Shown piece after piece: positions 24,001 to 36,809 of a stretch of DNA of 64,000 nucleotides. A program made the translations under genes and the position numbers. Position 1 is the stretch's first letter, and each line of letters opens with the position of its first letter. Location: contig CM077116.1 of the NCBI GenBank assembly GCA_039619475.1, positions 23,819,191 to 23,883,190 on the forward strand, read 5' to 3'. The notes under the pieces were generated by a model, which was not told the origin of the DNA, did no database searches, and was given only the letters and a program-made list of their open reading frames with translations. Source of the stretch: Icerya purchasi (lineage: Eukaryota > Arthropoda > Insecta > Hemiptera > Monophlebidae).

Positions 24001-27000
24001 TGGAAAGGCACAGTAGAATCCGAAGGCGTGAGGTTAATACGGGGTATAAGTACAGTTTTATTGGAATGAATCAATTTAGAAGTAATTACATAGACGACTA
24101 AATCAGTCACCACTAATTTTGTACCATTAATTAATCCTTGATTAGCGTTAAGATTTCTAATTAACATAATAATAGCATTTTTCTCTAAAATCAATTTTTG
24201 AGGCAGTAAAATGGACGGATTTAGGGAATTCAAAAATTTCATAGGGTACAATTGAATGTTGTCAGTTTCATCGGGTTGGACAGAATCAGAACTGAAATAA
24301 ACTTTGATAGACCTTCCCATGTAATTTAAAACAATATGGACCTCTGCCAGGAATGTTAACCGTGTTTACTTGAACTGAAGCAAATGCCAGAGCATTGTTA
24401 AATTTCCTAATATTTTCTAGGTAGTTTTCAGTATAGACATCATTTCGCTCTATAAGGTTTTGAAGCTCTTCACAAACTTTAATGGGCTCTAACTCAATCT
24501 TTCCTTTGTGGCAACATATGTTCGATGAATTGTTAATAAACTCCGCTGCGAATAATTTTGCAGCGCAATGTGCGCATTTTTTGTCCATATCACCAACACA
24601 TTTGCACTAATATGTTAATGGAGGTTAAGTAGGTAAGAGGATGACAGAAAGTTGTTATCTTGCAGTAACTGTTGCCTGAATCTGTTTTGCCTGCGATTGC
24701 GCTGATCTTCTCCTTTTTTCTGAAGTTGAAGTTGTCTTTGTTCATCACTTCTGGAATTTCTTCTTCTGCGATCTCTGATAGGTTCTAATAGTGTGGCACA
24801 CCCTCTGGTTCGAGGTCTTCCTCTTGGTCTACCGGTTTTTTCCTTCGGCATTATACGTGAGTTTATAATAAGAATTTATAACAATGACTTGAAATGCAGA
24901 AGATAGAAATTAATATATATTTAAAATTTACGGTGCAAATCAAGGATATTAAAAATTGGAGTAATTACTTGACTTAATTCATTGCATTTATTTACGAATA
25001 AAAGTTGATTTAATTTATATATTTATTTATTCACTATATTATTTATTATTTAGTTGATAGATAACACTTGCGCTGTAATGTTAGTTGAACAGATTGATAA
25101 CAGATGGCACCACTTAGGGTTAACATTAAATTTGTTTAATTAATTTTTTTTTGAAAACATTAATTTTAAAAAATATGACTATTTTTCGTCAATAGCGAGG
25201 AACATGAGCTTTAAAATGACGTTTGATTCATTAATTGTGATAAAGAATTAAAGAAGATACGGCACTGCCACAAAAAAAACATCTTGCAGAAATAATATAT
25301 ATATAGAGTATTAGCGCGCTTTCGAAGAAAATTTATCGATTGAGCATGAAGTAAATTACAATTAAAAGTTTTAGGATGAGACTATCTTTTCATGAAAATT
25401 TTACAAGTAACAGTTTTGAAATTTGTTATTTTTTAATGTACTATGCTTTGCAGTTAATTATTTCCATTAGCGGTTTTCAATATTTTTCGTATTTAAATTA
25501 AAACATAATAAAAAAAAATCTGATGTTCATTTTATTTTTGTACAAAATTTAAAACGGTTTTTTAAATTCGCATTGCAAAAACTTTATTTTTTTCGAAAAT
25601 TTATCTTTCTACGTAATTTTAAAAAATGTTCTAGTGTTCGTTATTAAATTTTATGTTTATTTTCAAGCCTTCATCGTGTACGGCTGTTGAAGAGTTTCAT
25701 GTTCAGTGCAAACTGCAAAGTCATATATCTAATGTGAAAAGAGATAATTTTTATTTACAAAAGTTTTTGTCTTACTTTTTTTATATACATTTCGTACTGT
25801 GCCTCGGTTAGTCCTGATATTAAGACGACCCAACAGAACATGTAGATCAGTTTTATTTTGTGGAATTACAGCATCATAAATAAAACGTCCCGTTATTAAT
25901 TTTATAATTTACAATAGCCAGCTAACATCGCTGGTATTATCGGGGATTTTAAAAAATGGAATCGATTATCGAAAAGCGTATAGAAGAAAATTAATGTAGG
26001 CTGACTTGTTTTTATGAATTGTTGTAATTTGCAGTAAAATTTCTGCGCACTGATTATAAAAATGTTACATTTTTCTTTCCGACTAATTCTTAAACTTAAA
26101 ATCAGATTTTAATCACAAAATCGTATAAAGAGTTTATAACGGAATTTGAGGAAAAATGTTGTTTAAAAAGTCAAAAATTAATGTACGATGACTTGCTTAA
26201 AATGTAAAAAATAAATTTAACGTATAATAAAAATGAAGGAAGAAAAGTGTATTCTTTATTTGCTTATAAAAATTTAAAATAAAAGTGTCGACATTATAGA
26301 AGTAATAATTAGGCGTTACGAGTGGTTGGTAAGTACATGTAATTATAATTGTTCTTTTAATACGTTTATAACGCACACTGATAAACATAAAAAGATAAAA
26401 TTCATTTTATGTTACATTTATCCATTTACTGCACCGAATTTTACATCGAAATCGACTAATGGAATAAAAAATTACTTTATATTTTATTCCAGAGGCTGTC
26501 GGAAAATTATATTTTAACGTCATTATTTTACACATTTATAAATTATATTTTATTTTCTTTAGATTTAGTTATTCGTAAAAATAAACGGTAATCTTTTCCC
26601 TTTAAAATCTGTTGATAAGAAAAAAAGTAGCCCTTTCGCACTCTGCATTAATGTTATTTAGCATCTAAATGTATAATGTTCCGTTTTGCAGTTGAGATTA
26701 TTCGACAAATTATATTTAATAAGATAAAAACTTTTAAAAATTGAAATCCGGAACAATTACTTGAGGCATGAAACGGTGTCGCAAATTTTCTAATTTTATA
26801 AAAAGAGAAGAAATTTTGAAAGAAGTAGAAACGTTTCAAATTATTTGACACATAGTTAATGTTTCACTTAATATTGCTCTTTGACAGCAGTACAGTTCTG
26901 CTAGCGAAACTAAAGTCACTAAGTATTTTAACATTTTTAAATTCAGAATTAATTACTTTTTAAAGGAAATAATAAATTACATAAGCGATGTTACAATTTC

Positions 27001-30000
27001 CTACTTGTTAACATTAGAAAGAATTCGTTTAAGTTTAAAACTTTTGGTTTTAATAATTTTTGTCGTTTAGTAACATTTGTTCAATTTTCTGTACAATTGA
27101 AAATTTCTGTAGATTAATTTCGGATCTTTTGAAAACTGTTTTCAAAACTGTTAATAAATTTTTTTTTTTTTTTTCATAGTTGCTTCTCCATTAAAAAACG
27201 ATTTTATTTTTTCTGGAAGTGTTGTCTGTTTCACAAAGTAAAAATTAAATTCCCTTAATTTTTTAAATTATTTGACAAATAATAATCATTTATTATAACA
27301 ATATGTCTGTTTGGTTTTCGTGTTACATATGCTGCCATTATCTACAGTTCTATCGTAGACATTCAATTATTTAAAGTTGGTATTCGTTATTATTTTAATA
27401 TTTTATAATTCTATCAAGTAAAATAATAGAATTTTCTATAATTTTAATAATTAATTACTTTTTTTTGAAGCCTTTTCTATTTTGCTTTTAATCGACTTCT
27501 TTTAATCTAATAATGTTATCATAAAGAAAATTCTATTATCGTCTAATTTAAATAATTTCAAGTAGTTTATGAAGCCTTCATCATTTAAATAATATAAATT
27601 AAATAAAATTCAGATGGTTCAATTTTTTCTGAAATATAAATTTACTACAAGTAGCATGTTTGTTTATTCCGCTCTTTTAAATTTTAGTTTGAAATTTACT
27701 GGACGTACGAGATTTGTCACGGGAAACATGTCAGACAGTACCACGAAGATCGAGGAAACAAAATCATTACAACACAGGAATATTATCTCGGTCGATGGGA
27801 TATAAAAAAATGGGGTGATTTAAGTAAGTTTATATTGTGTCTTAAAATCAAGTTGACTAGCGAATTCTATCTCGTAGTAGTGAAGTTTTAGTTATTTCAA
27901 AAAAAGAAAATATGTATTTATTGACATTTCGTGATAAAAATAAAAGTCAGTCTTTAATATTGTTGTAGACTTCCCTTGTATCCCTTGTAGTGCACAAAAA
28001 GTGTCAGGAAAATATGACGAAGATGTACGAACAATTTCTTCGGTGTTTTCTTTTTTTTTTTTTTTTTCCTGTGATATAAAGTCTCGCTCGATAAATGTTC
28101 GAGCTTATAATAAAAACGTGTGACTGGAACGGATTCAGGTTTTGTTGTAACGTTGAAATTTATCGGGTATTTTTATTTTATATTTTGAAAATGGGTAAAA
28201 AGTGCTTTCAAGGTGATGAAAAAGTAAGTTTCTGCTGGCTAACTTCAAACACTGGAGATGCTTGTACTGCATTAAAACTGTTAAAAACTATTAGATTTAA
28301 AACAGAATATTGTAATAAAGGAATAATTTATTTCCTCATCAACGAAAATGTAAGGGAAAATTAAACACGCCATTTATTTTGCACAGGTTAACAGTCAAAC
28401 GCAGAATAAATGCTTGTAAAAACTGTTAAAATGTTCTTTTAGGCGGCATCAATATTTAAGAGAAATAAAGTAACTGATTTGTTAAAAAACCCGAACAGTT
28501 AAAATGACCCTCGTAGGCAACAACAAAGTCACATCACGTTGCTCTTCGAACGAAATTCGGTCCGCTGGTGGTATCGTCATTTTTAGTTATTTTTTACAAT
28601 ACTCTTTCAAGAAAGCGTGAAATCTTGAATTATGAGTTCCGCGTATTTCCGTTAAATGAGTCACATAATGATTTTCGGTTCGTTCTAGATGAGATTTTTA
28701 ACATTTGTTCTTGTACTACTAATTTAGAAATTTTTATATCTATCTCGTCAATTTCCAATCCGGTAGCGTACTCATGGTGTGGGAGAATAACGTTTTTATA
28801 CTATTATAGCACTTCTTGGTAACATTATCCTCTTTTATTTATTTTAAAATAGACATTTATTTATAAAATAAACGACTTTGCCTTTATCGACTTTAAAACG
28901 TGTTGTTAGATCAACCAATTTTTATTATTATATTTTTTACCGGCAACGATACGACACTCTATGCCGGGCGGACTCATGTTCGAGCACTAGCTGTTGTTAT
29001 CTGTCTCATTTGCATGAAGTAAGGCCACTATATTACACACTCACATCATCCTAGCGGCTTACAAGGCTGAGTTTAAGGCATCCGCATTAATGCTGCACAA
29101 CTTGGTATAGCTCACGATAAGTCCGGTGCACCGGATCATCTTTAATTCTTGTTTAAAGCTTTCCAACTCTTTTCATCATTTTTGTAGTTATCATCATCAT
29201 TGCCGAATATTACTGCAACAGTTCGATATATCTCAAGCAGATGATGTATGATAGCACCATACTTAGTTATGTGTAATTTTGGCGCGATCAGTGAATTGGT
29301 TTGTTTACGGCTGCTTATTATCAGTCGATCTCGTTTGTAGCGTTGGAATTTTCATAATAGATAAAAATATTGAGTAAAGAGTTTGCTTGAAGTTTCGCAT
29401 ACGAAATTATTGGAAATGTTGGAATATACTTTCGGTAAATCAATTTTATCCAAAATGTAAGTATACTAACGGTATGGAACATTTAAAAAGGGCTGAGAGG
29501 GAGCGAGGATTTGTTTCGTTCCGATCGTGTTTCAACCGACAAAAATATTAACAAAGTGAAAGAAATCATGATGGAAAATTGTCGTGCTAACTTGAAAGAA
29601 ATAGCCTGCATCTCGGCGTTTCACATGGAACCGTTTATACCATTCTTCATGATTTGGATATCAAACGTGCCACCGCTTAACTTGTTTGAAAAAAAGCTAA
29701 TTTTTTCCAAAAAGAACATCAGAACTAGTTACCAAAGTCATGCCTAACTGGTTCAGCTCCAATCTTACATTCATGAAACAAATTATTACGAAAAAGAAGT
29801 CATAGGTTTACAAGTCTGACATGCAAAAAAATTAGCAAACTTTTGATTGAAGAGCGAAAGAGGAGGTAAAACCAAAACCACGTCAAAGTCACTCCAAAAT
29901 CAAGGTAATGTTAACCGTTTTTTTTTTTTTTTTCTCGATTACTGTGGTGTTGTGCATTCAGTGTTATGAAGCGTTTACGTGAAAAATTCGAGCATTCTTC

Positions 30001-33000
30001 ACCACTATAACGCACCATCACACAGGCGGTTACTGTGATCACTCTTTTAGCGAAAAATTCAAGAAATATTCTCAGTCAAAGTTTTCATTTGGCATGGTTT
30101 CAACTTACTCTCCTAGTTCCAAAACTTAAATTACTACTTCATCGAATCTATAAAAAAAAAAATCACAGAATTGAGCTGTCAATCATTGACATAAGCGTAT
30201 TGCTCCGAATGGAACCTATTTCAAAGGCGTCAAAAAAAATTTCGATGATTGAGTATTTTATATTTTATAAGAGACCTAATGGGGTTGATGCAGATTTTTT
30301 TTTGTTCTCTCAATTATTTCGAGTCCTTTAAACTTCCCTCCTTTTGTTCAGTTTTTTGTGCTGAGTCCACTGCTATTCTGTGTGCCCTTCTTTTTATCGG
30401 ATCGTCACTTGTCTTTTGCAATATCCTTACCCTGTCGGATGCTCAAAGCGTGCTGCAGGCTGTCGCATCTCCTCTTCCTCCTCACTGAGCCGACTACGTT
30501 ATCCTTATTTGCTTTTTGAGTCATAATTTCTTCTTTTCTCGGTCAATCTAAATTGATCTCTTTTGGACTTTTGGCCATGTCGGAATCGAGGGAAACGAGT
30601 TAGTTGATTTATTTCTTCCTTTTCTGGTATGTTCCTTCCTATTTTCTTATCCTCCAGTATTACCCTTCTGTCTACAGCTGCTCATTCCAAACTTTAGTTT
30701 AACTCTTATGTCTCCTCACTCTCTAACCCGGATTCCTTTTTCTTGTCTATTTAATCTTCTCTTCCTCGCTTCTCCTTGTTTCTTAACTTCTTTTATATGC
30801 TTCGCTCCGATCTCTGCGATTTACCGTCTGTGTTTCGGCACAGTTTGTTTCCGTTTCTCTTTCGTGCCGTCTCCTTATTGTCCATTGCATGCATTCATTT
30901 GTGGCCTTGATCACATAAAGTTTGATTGTTCGTCACTTTCAACTGAGCAATTTTTTTTTATTCCTCTCTTGTATTACACGGTATTCCCACTCCTAATAAT
31001 GCTTCATTGATTTTCTCCCTTCCTTCTCCTTGTGTTATTCGAGCTCTTGATTCTTTTTCATTGGCTATTTCTGATGAAGTAAAAATATGAGTCTCCTTAG
31101 GTAATGCGTGTTAACGAATCTATAAAAAAAAAAAAAAACATATTTTACTGATAAATTCCGAGTACTTATCTGGCAGAATATAATATATACAACGTAGGCC
31201 TGCACGCCTAGCCCCTTGACCATCAATCTTTTTTCTTTTAAAATTATTTTGGAAAAATCGTTTTCAATTGACCATGTCATTCTTCCCGTCTTTTATTAAA
31301 AAAAAAAAAGAAAAAAAGATCTTGGCAATTGTACAACACAGCATTCAAATTTAACAAAATACATAAAAATATTAAATATGCAATAGAAACCATTCAAAAC
31401 AAAAGAATTAGTTTTTTTGATATAACAGTACAACGTAATAATAAACTTCAATATACTATAAATATAAAACCATTAACAACAGATATAATTATTCATCAAA
31501 GCTGTAATGATCCAAACTAATATAAACACGCTTATTTCATACATATTTTAAACTGATTATTAAACTGAAATCAACGTACTGAAAACAATCGTCACTAACA
31601 ACGGATACAGCAAAAACATCATTAAACAATATTACAAAAAATTAAACAAGAATTGAACAGAATAATAAATACTCCAATAAATTTGAATAAAAAACAAAAC
31701 GAAATAAAAATATTAAAAACAAATTGCAAAAAGTAATAGTTACAATAAACAAATAATAAAAAATTTAATACATTCATACATTAGTTAAACATATAGAAAA
31801 ATCAAATGTCGATACCATGATTAAATCATTTAATAACAACAGAATAGAAAAATCAACTATGCTGAACATTTAATAAAAATAAACATAACTCAAATCTACT
31901 AGAAAAAATTATAACAGTCATAGCTATTTATAATAAAATGAAATACCATGAACAAACCAAAAATTGTTATATAAAAAAATTCAAATTGAATGCATTAAAT
32001 TACCAAATCCAAAATAATAATAACCCCCTTTTTAAAATAAAAATGTAATATTCCCTTTAAATTTTTAAATTGTTTCATACTTATTCGTCTAATGTTTTTT
32101 GCGTATTTTATATCGTTCGTGTTATTTGTTCTTAACACGCCGTTAAAGTTTGTTATTTATACTGTAAACGATTTACCACCTTTAACATTGTAAACATTTC
32201 CCCGCCTGTATTTTTTGAAATTTCTTTATTCCGCCTTCAAACTGTTAATTTTATCTATATATATAAATACTCTATTTTCCACACAGACTTTATTGTGCTT
32301 TTAGAGTTTGTTTCTGATCATCAGTTTGCGTGTTTTTATTTGTATTATTAATTTTTAGCTAATAATGAGCTATACCGGAAAACATTTTTAAACAGTATAT
32401 GTCGTTTATACATTTTAAATTTATTTGTTGTATCTTTTTTATTCCAAAATATTACATTTATTTACCTTTAGTTATACGATTCGCAGTTGCTCCATATCTT
32501 TCTTTTGAACTGTAATCCTACTTTTTTGCTTTGTCTACATATTCAGTTAAATTTTAGCGTAATTACATTTACTGCTTGCTTCGTTCAAAATAGTTCTAAG
32601 AGTGATTAGTAATTTGAAATAATTAAGTTACATATATTCACGTCAATGAATTTTATTCACTTTACCTTTGTATCTCCGTTATAAAAAAATTGTTAGGTTC
32701 CGAATCGCATCATTTTTTCTTCGTTGAATTATGATGTAGCTAAAATATTACATTTAGTTTAAGTTGTATTCATTCCATTTAAAATGTTAAATTTTAAATA
32801 TTTACAGTGACTATGGGTGATAAGTTTTCATATTGAAGTTTTTGTTGATTATTCGGTGAATTTTTGAACTATATTTTTCTTATGAGAAAAAATCAGTTAA
32901 AGTTAGTTTTAAGTGTTATCTGTTCAAATAGCAGGTTGCTTAAGTATTACATATAACAGGCTTTAACATCGTAGGTTTCTTGATAAAATGTAATTGTGGT

Positions 33001-36000
33001 ACAAATTTAATTTAAGGACTGTGGACTTTGTTAACGAAGATTTCTATAGGAATTCTTTTTTTTTTTTTTGTATGTCAAATAAGTCTGTTGAAAGAACGTT
33101 ATAGAATTCGGCAGTTGTTGAAATTAAAATGCTTATTTCGTACTTGGATTGAAATGAAAAGTTAACTGTTGTATGAAACTTTGTGCGCTGAAAGTTCTAT
33201 AAATTTTCTAGTTCAACCAGTATATGGTTTTTTATTAAAATCATAGATTGTGTCCGAATAAATACTATCAAAGAGAAAACAAACTAACCGTATTTTCAGT
33301 ACGTATTTTGTACATTTCACTGTTAACGGTTTACTACTTTTAATACTGACCTGTACAAATAAAAATTTCTTATTGCGTCATAGTTGTGTGCTATATTTTA
33401 TTATTGGTCGGAATAAATTGTTCGCCTTTTAGTATAAAATAGGAAATTAAGAATAGTTTAAGATGCGATTAGAAATATTTATGACGTGATAAAAGCCTCT
33501 GAATTGTAATTGCGTAGGTAATTAGTATAATGATAACTGTTGGCTATTTTAGCACAAGTTGTAAAACTGAAAATGCCGTATTAAGTTAGAGATTTATCAA
33601 TATTCATTTAGTAGTGTTTAATTCATTGACATAACTATCTGAATTATTATGTATATCTGCTATAAATGTTTTATCACTAAGTAATTTTTTTTTTTTTCCA
33701 TTTATATATATATATACATATATGTTAAACACATATTATTATTATTATTATTATTTTTATCATTATTATCATTATTATCATTATTATTGTCATTAGCCGC
33801 CGAACTGGAAGCAAAGGAAAAAAATTTAAATTACAAAATGCCAGTAAAACAAATAGAAGGAATATCAATACCTTATTTACAGATAAACTACACAGATGGT
33901 ACTCTATGTGATTTAAGCGGTAAACCTCGTCAAACGAATGTTCTTTATATGTGTTACGAAACTGGACGACATGATTTTTATTCAATAAAAGAAATAGCAA
34001 CATGTCATTACGAACTGATTGTTCTCACTTCCTTTTTGTGTCGAAATCCGAGATATAAGTAAGTTGTTTCATACTTAAGTTACAAATTTTTATGAACTGA
34101 ATAAATATATTTTTAACGCAAATAAGTTATAATAAGTTTCATTTTTTGCATATTAGAAGTTCTCTGAATATTAATATATAGCAGGAAGTTCATGGGTTAT
34201 TACAAAATTAATTAAATGGACGTTCAAAATTCAATAACCAAACCATATGTTATCTTTAATACAATGGATAAACTTTTGTTTATTTCATTAATACATTTAT
34301 CATAATAGGAAGTTTTAAGTTTTTTCTATATCTGTGTTTCACAGAAGTATTCCCGAAAAAGTCGTAAAAAATATTTATCGAATAAATATTAAAAATAAGC
34401 GATGCGTCAGTAATAAAGTGGAAAATAAATTATTATTCTTTCATTCGATTTCTCAGGAACAATAGGAATTAGTGATGCTGACAGTTTTTTATACTTATTT
34501 TGTAGAAGTCCAATCTTTTTCTTGATCTCGATCAATCCATTTGTCAGAGAAAAAGAGAAAGAAAAAGAAAAAAAAAATTGAATAACTTTGTACTAATTAG
34601 AAAAAAAAATAAAAAAAATTATCCTATACAGTAATTTGCCTATCGTCCTGTAAGGACTAGCGAAAGTAATAATGTCGAAATATGATTTGATTAATACTGC
34701 AATGCCACCAGTAAATTAGTGTGCATTTAACGAATGGTTAATATTTATCTACCATTGTTGGAATGAATAGATCAACTGTTTAACTTGTAACTGTAACTGC
34801 TCTTTTCTTTTTTATCAGCAGTTTTAATGCCGTTCTAATGAAAAATTTATATTTCTTAATAGAGAATAAGGATTGGTACGCGCCGGTTTTAAAGATTCAA
34901 ATTAGACATAAGCGTTGAATTTCACATTTATGTCCGATTGTTTTAAATAAAATTGTAAGCTTAGTATGTTTTATTAAGATCTGCTTATGTGCAGTTATTA
35001 ACGAATACATATCTGTTATTGTCTTTTTTATAAAAAGATACACTGTCCTGTACGAAAATTATCTTTGTTTTTATGAAGATGAATTAGAAGTAGCAATTAA
35101 AATAAGATTCATATATTTTAATAATATAGGTTTTTTAGCTTTCTTTAAACTCGATTTATTCTTCCTAATTTTGTTTTAGGATGATAATAAATTAATAATA
35201 CAATACCCGGTGTCCACCACGAATTTGAAACAAGCTTATGTTCAGATCATTCTTGAAATAGATAAAAATAGTATTTTATTGATGTTTTATTAATATTTAA
35301 TTGTTTTGCACGTTGAAATTTAAAACTGTCGTGTACGTCCTTTTTTAATCGTAAGCAACGTTTTGAAAAGTGAAATTCTCTACAATATATCTTAGGAGAC
35401 TTTTTTCATAATTATTATATGTAGCCAGTCTTGTCATAAATATTGTCAATGCCGTTGCATAAAGGAAATTTCACGTTAACATTGTAAACGTGTATAATAC
35501 ATCGTCCGCCAAGAAGAATAGCAACGGACATGGGTCGACACTGCTGCGTTAATACATGGTATAGAAATTGAGTAGTTAGATTACCACGTGCGCGTTATTA
35601 TCGTTGGTTTGACGAAGGCGGGACATAGTGTATGGCAGATTCTTCGCTCCTAAAACGACTTAAAATCAGTGAATGGTTTGTGCATCGTGCCCTGCAACGT
35701 TTCAGAAAAACAGGCGATGAGTTTTACGCATTCAACGAGCCCGTCATCCTAGTTCCATCATTCATGGTTTGGTGGAGCATGAGTAGTGCCTATTCCTTTT
35801 TGCGAAGCGAGTGTGAAAAGGAGTACGCGTGTCTATGTAAACACAGTTCTGGAACCAGTTGTTAAACCTCTGAGCGACGCTTTGTTCGTTGGAGTAGACT
35901 GCATATTTCAGCAAGATTCAGTCCCGGCATATAAAACAAAGTTAGTTACGAGTCCCCGGCTTCATAGCAGCTTCAGATTGGCTTTTCGATAGTCTAGATT

Positions 36001-36778
36001 TAAACCCCTTAGATTACGAACTATTGAATAGTCCCGGGGAAATGGCTTATCGAAAACGTCAATCGAATTTGGAGTCACTGAAGAAGAGAATACAAAAGGC
36101 AGCGACGAAGATTCCTCTAGAAACGGTGCGTACATGCATTACCCGATGGCGGGAGCGTTTACCGTTGTACATCGCCAGTAAAGTTGGTATTTTGAATAAC
36201 TAATACGCGCTTTTAACGAGAAGGATCTATACTTTTCAAATAGTTTTTCTTCGAATTTGTATCGTGTGTCGTTTTTGCGATACGTTCGTTGAAAGTACTG
36301 ATAGTATTTATGGCTGAATTGTGTACTTATTGTTTCCAGTTCAGTTAATCGCAATTATATTTAACTACTTTATTTATTGCTGCAGATTGAAAAATTTATT
36401 TTGATTCTTTGTCCGATAATAGTAGCTCATTCTGAAAATTTGTAGTTAGTGAAATTAGTTTTCTTTTCTTCCGTTTAAATTACGGTTAATCTTTCAATTT
36501 CTTTTAATAAAGAATCTTTTACTATCTTGTTTGTTAATTATAGAATATAGTAAGTTATAACAATACAACTCAATATATATGCGATCAGAAACAAATTTGA
36601 TTTAGAATTTGTTTCCGATCACATATATTGCGTTGTGTTTTTAGCTGATGATGGGTTATACCTAAAAACGTTTCTGAGTAAGCAATCATTTTATACTTAA
36701 ATTTGTTTGTTGTATTTGTATTTGTTATAACTTATGTAATGTGTCCATTACATGGGACAAAGAAAACTAAACATAAAA

Positions 36779-36809
<31 letters not shown>

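Noticed and set aside
27614..27805. Open frame overlapping ERLEC1 exon 4 that starts at 27614
   Set aside because: It reads the exon in a different frame. The conserved [17 protein letters not shown] is read from 27688 in the spliced frame, so this is a shadow.
28095..28364. Possible small gene in ERLEC1 intron 4
   Set aside because: No domain, low-complexity Phe/Lys-rich translation, no splice or phase link to ERLEC1; chance open frame in AT-rich DNA.
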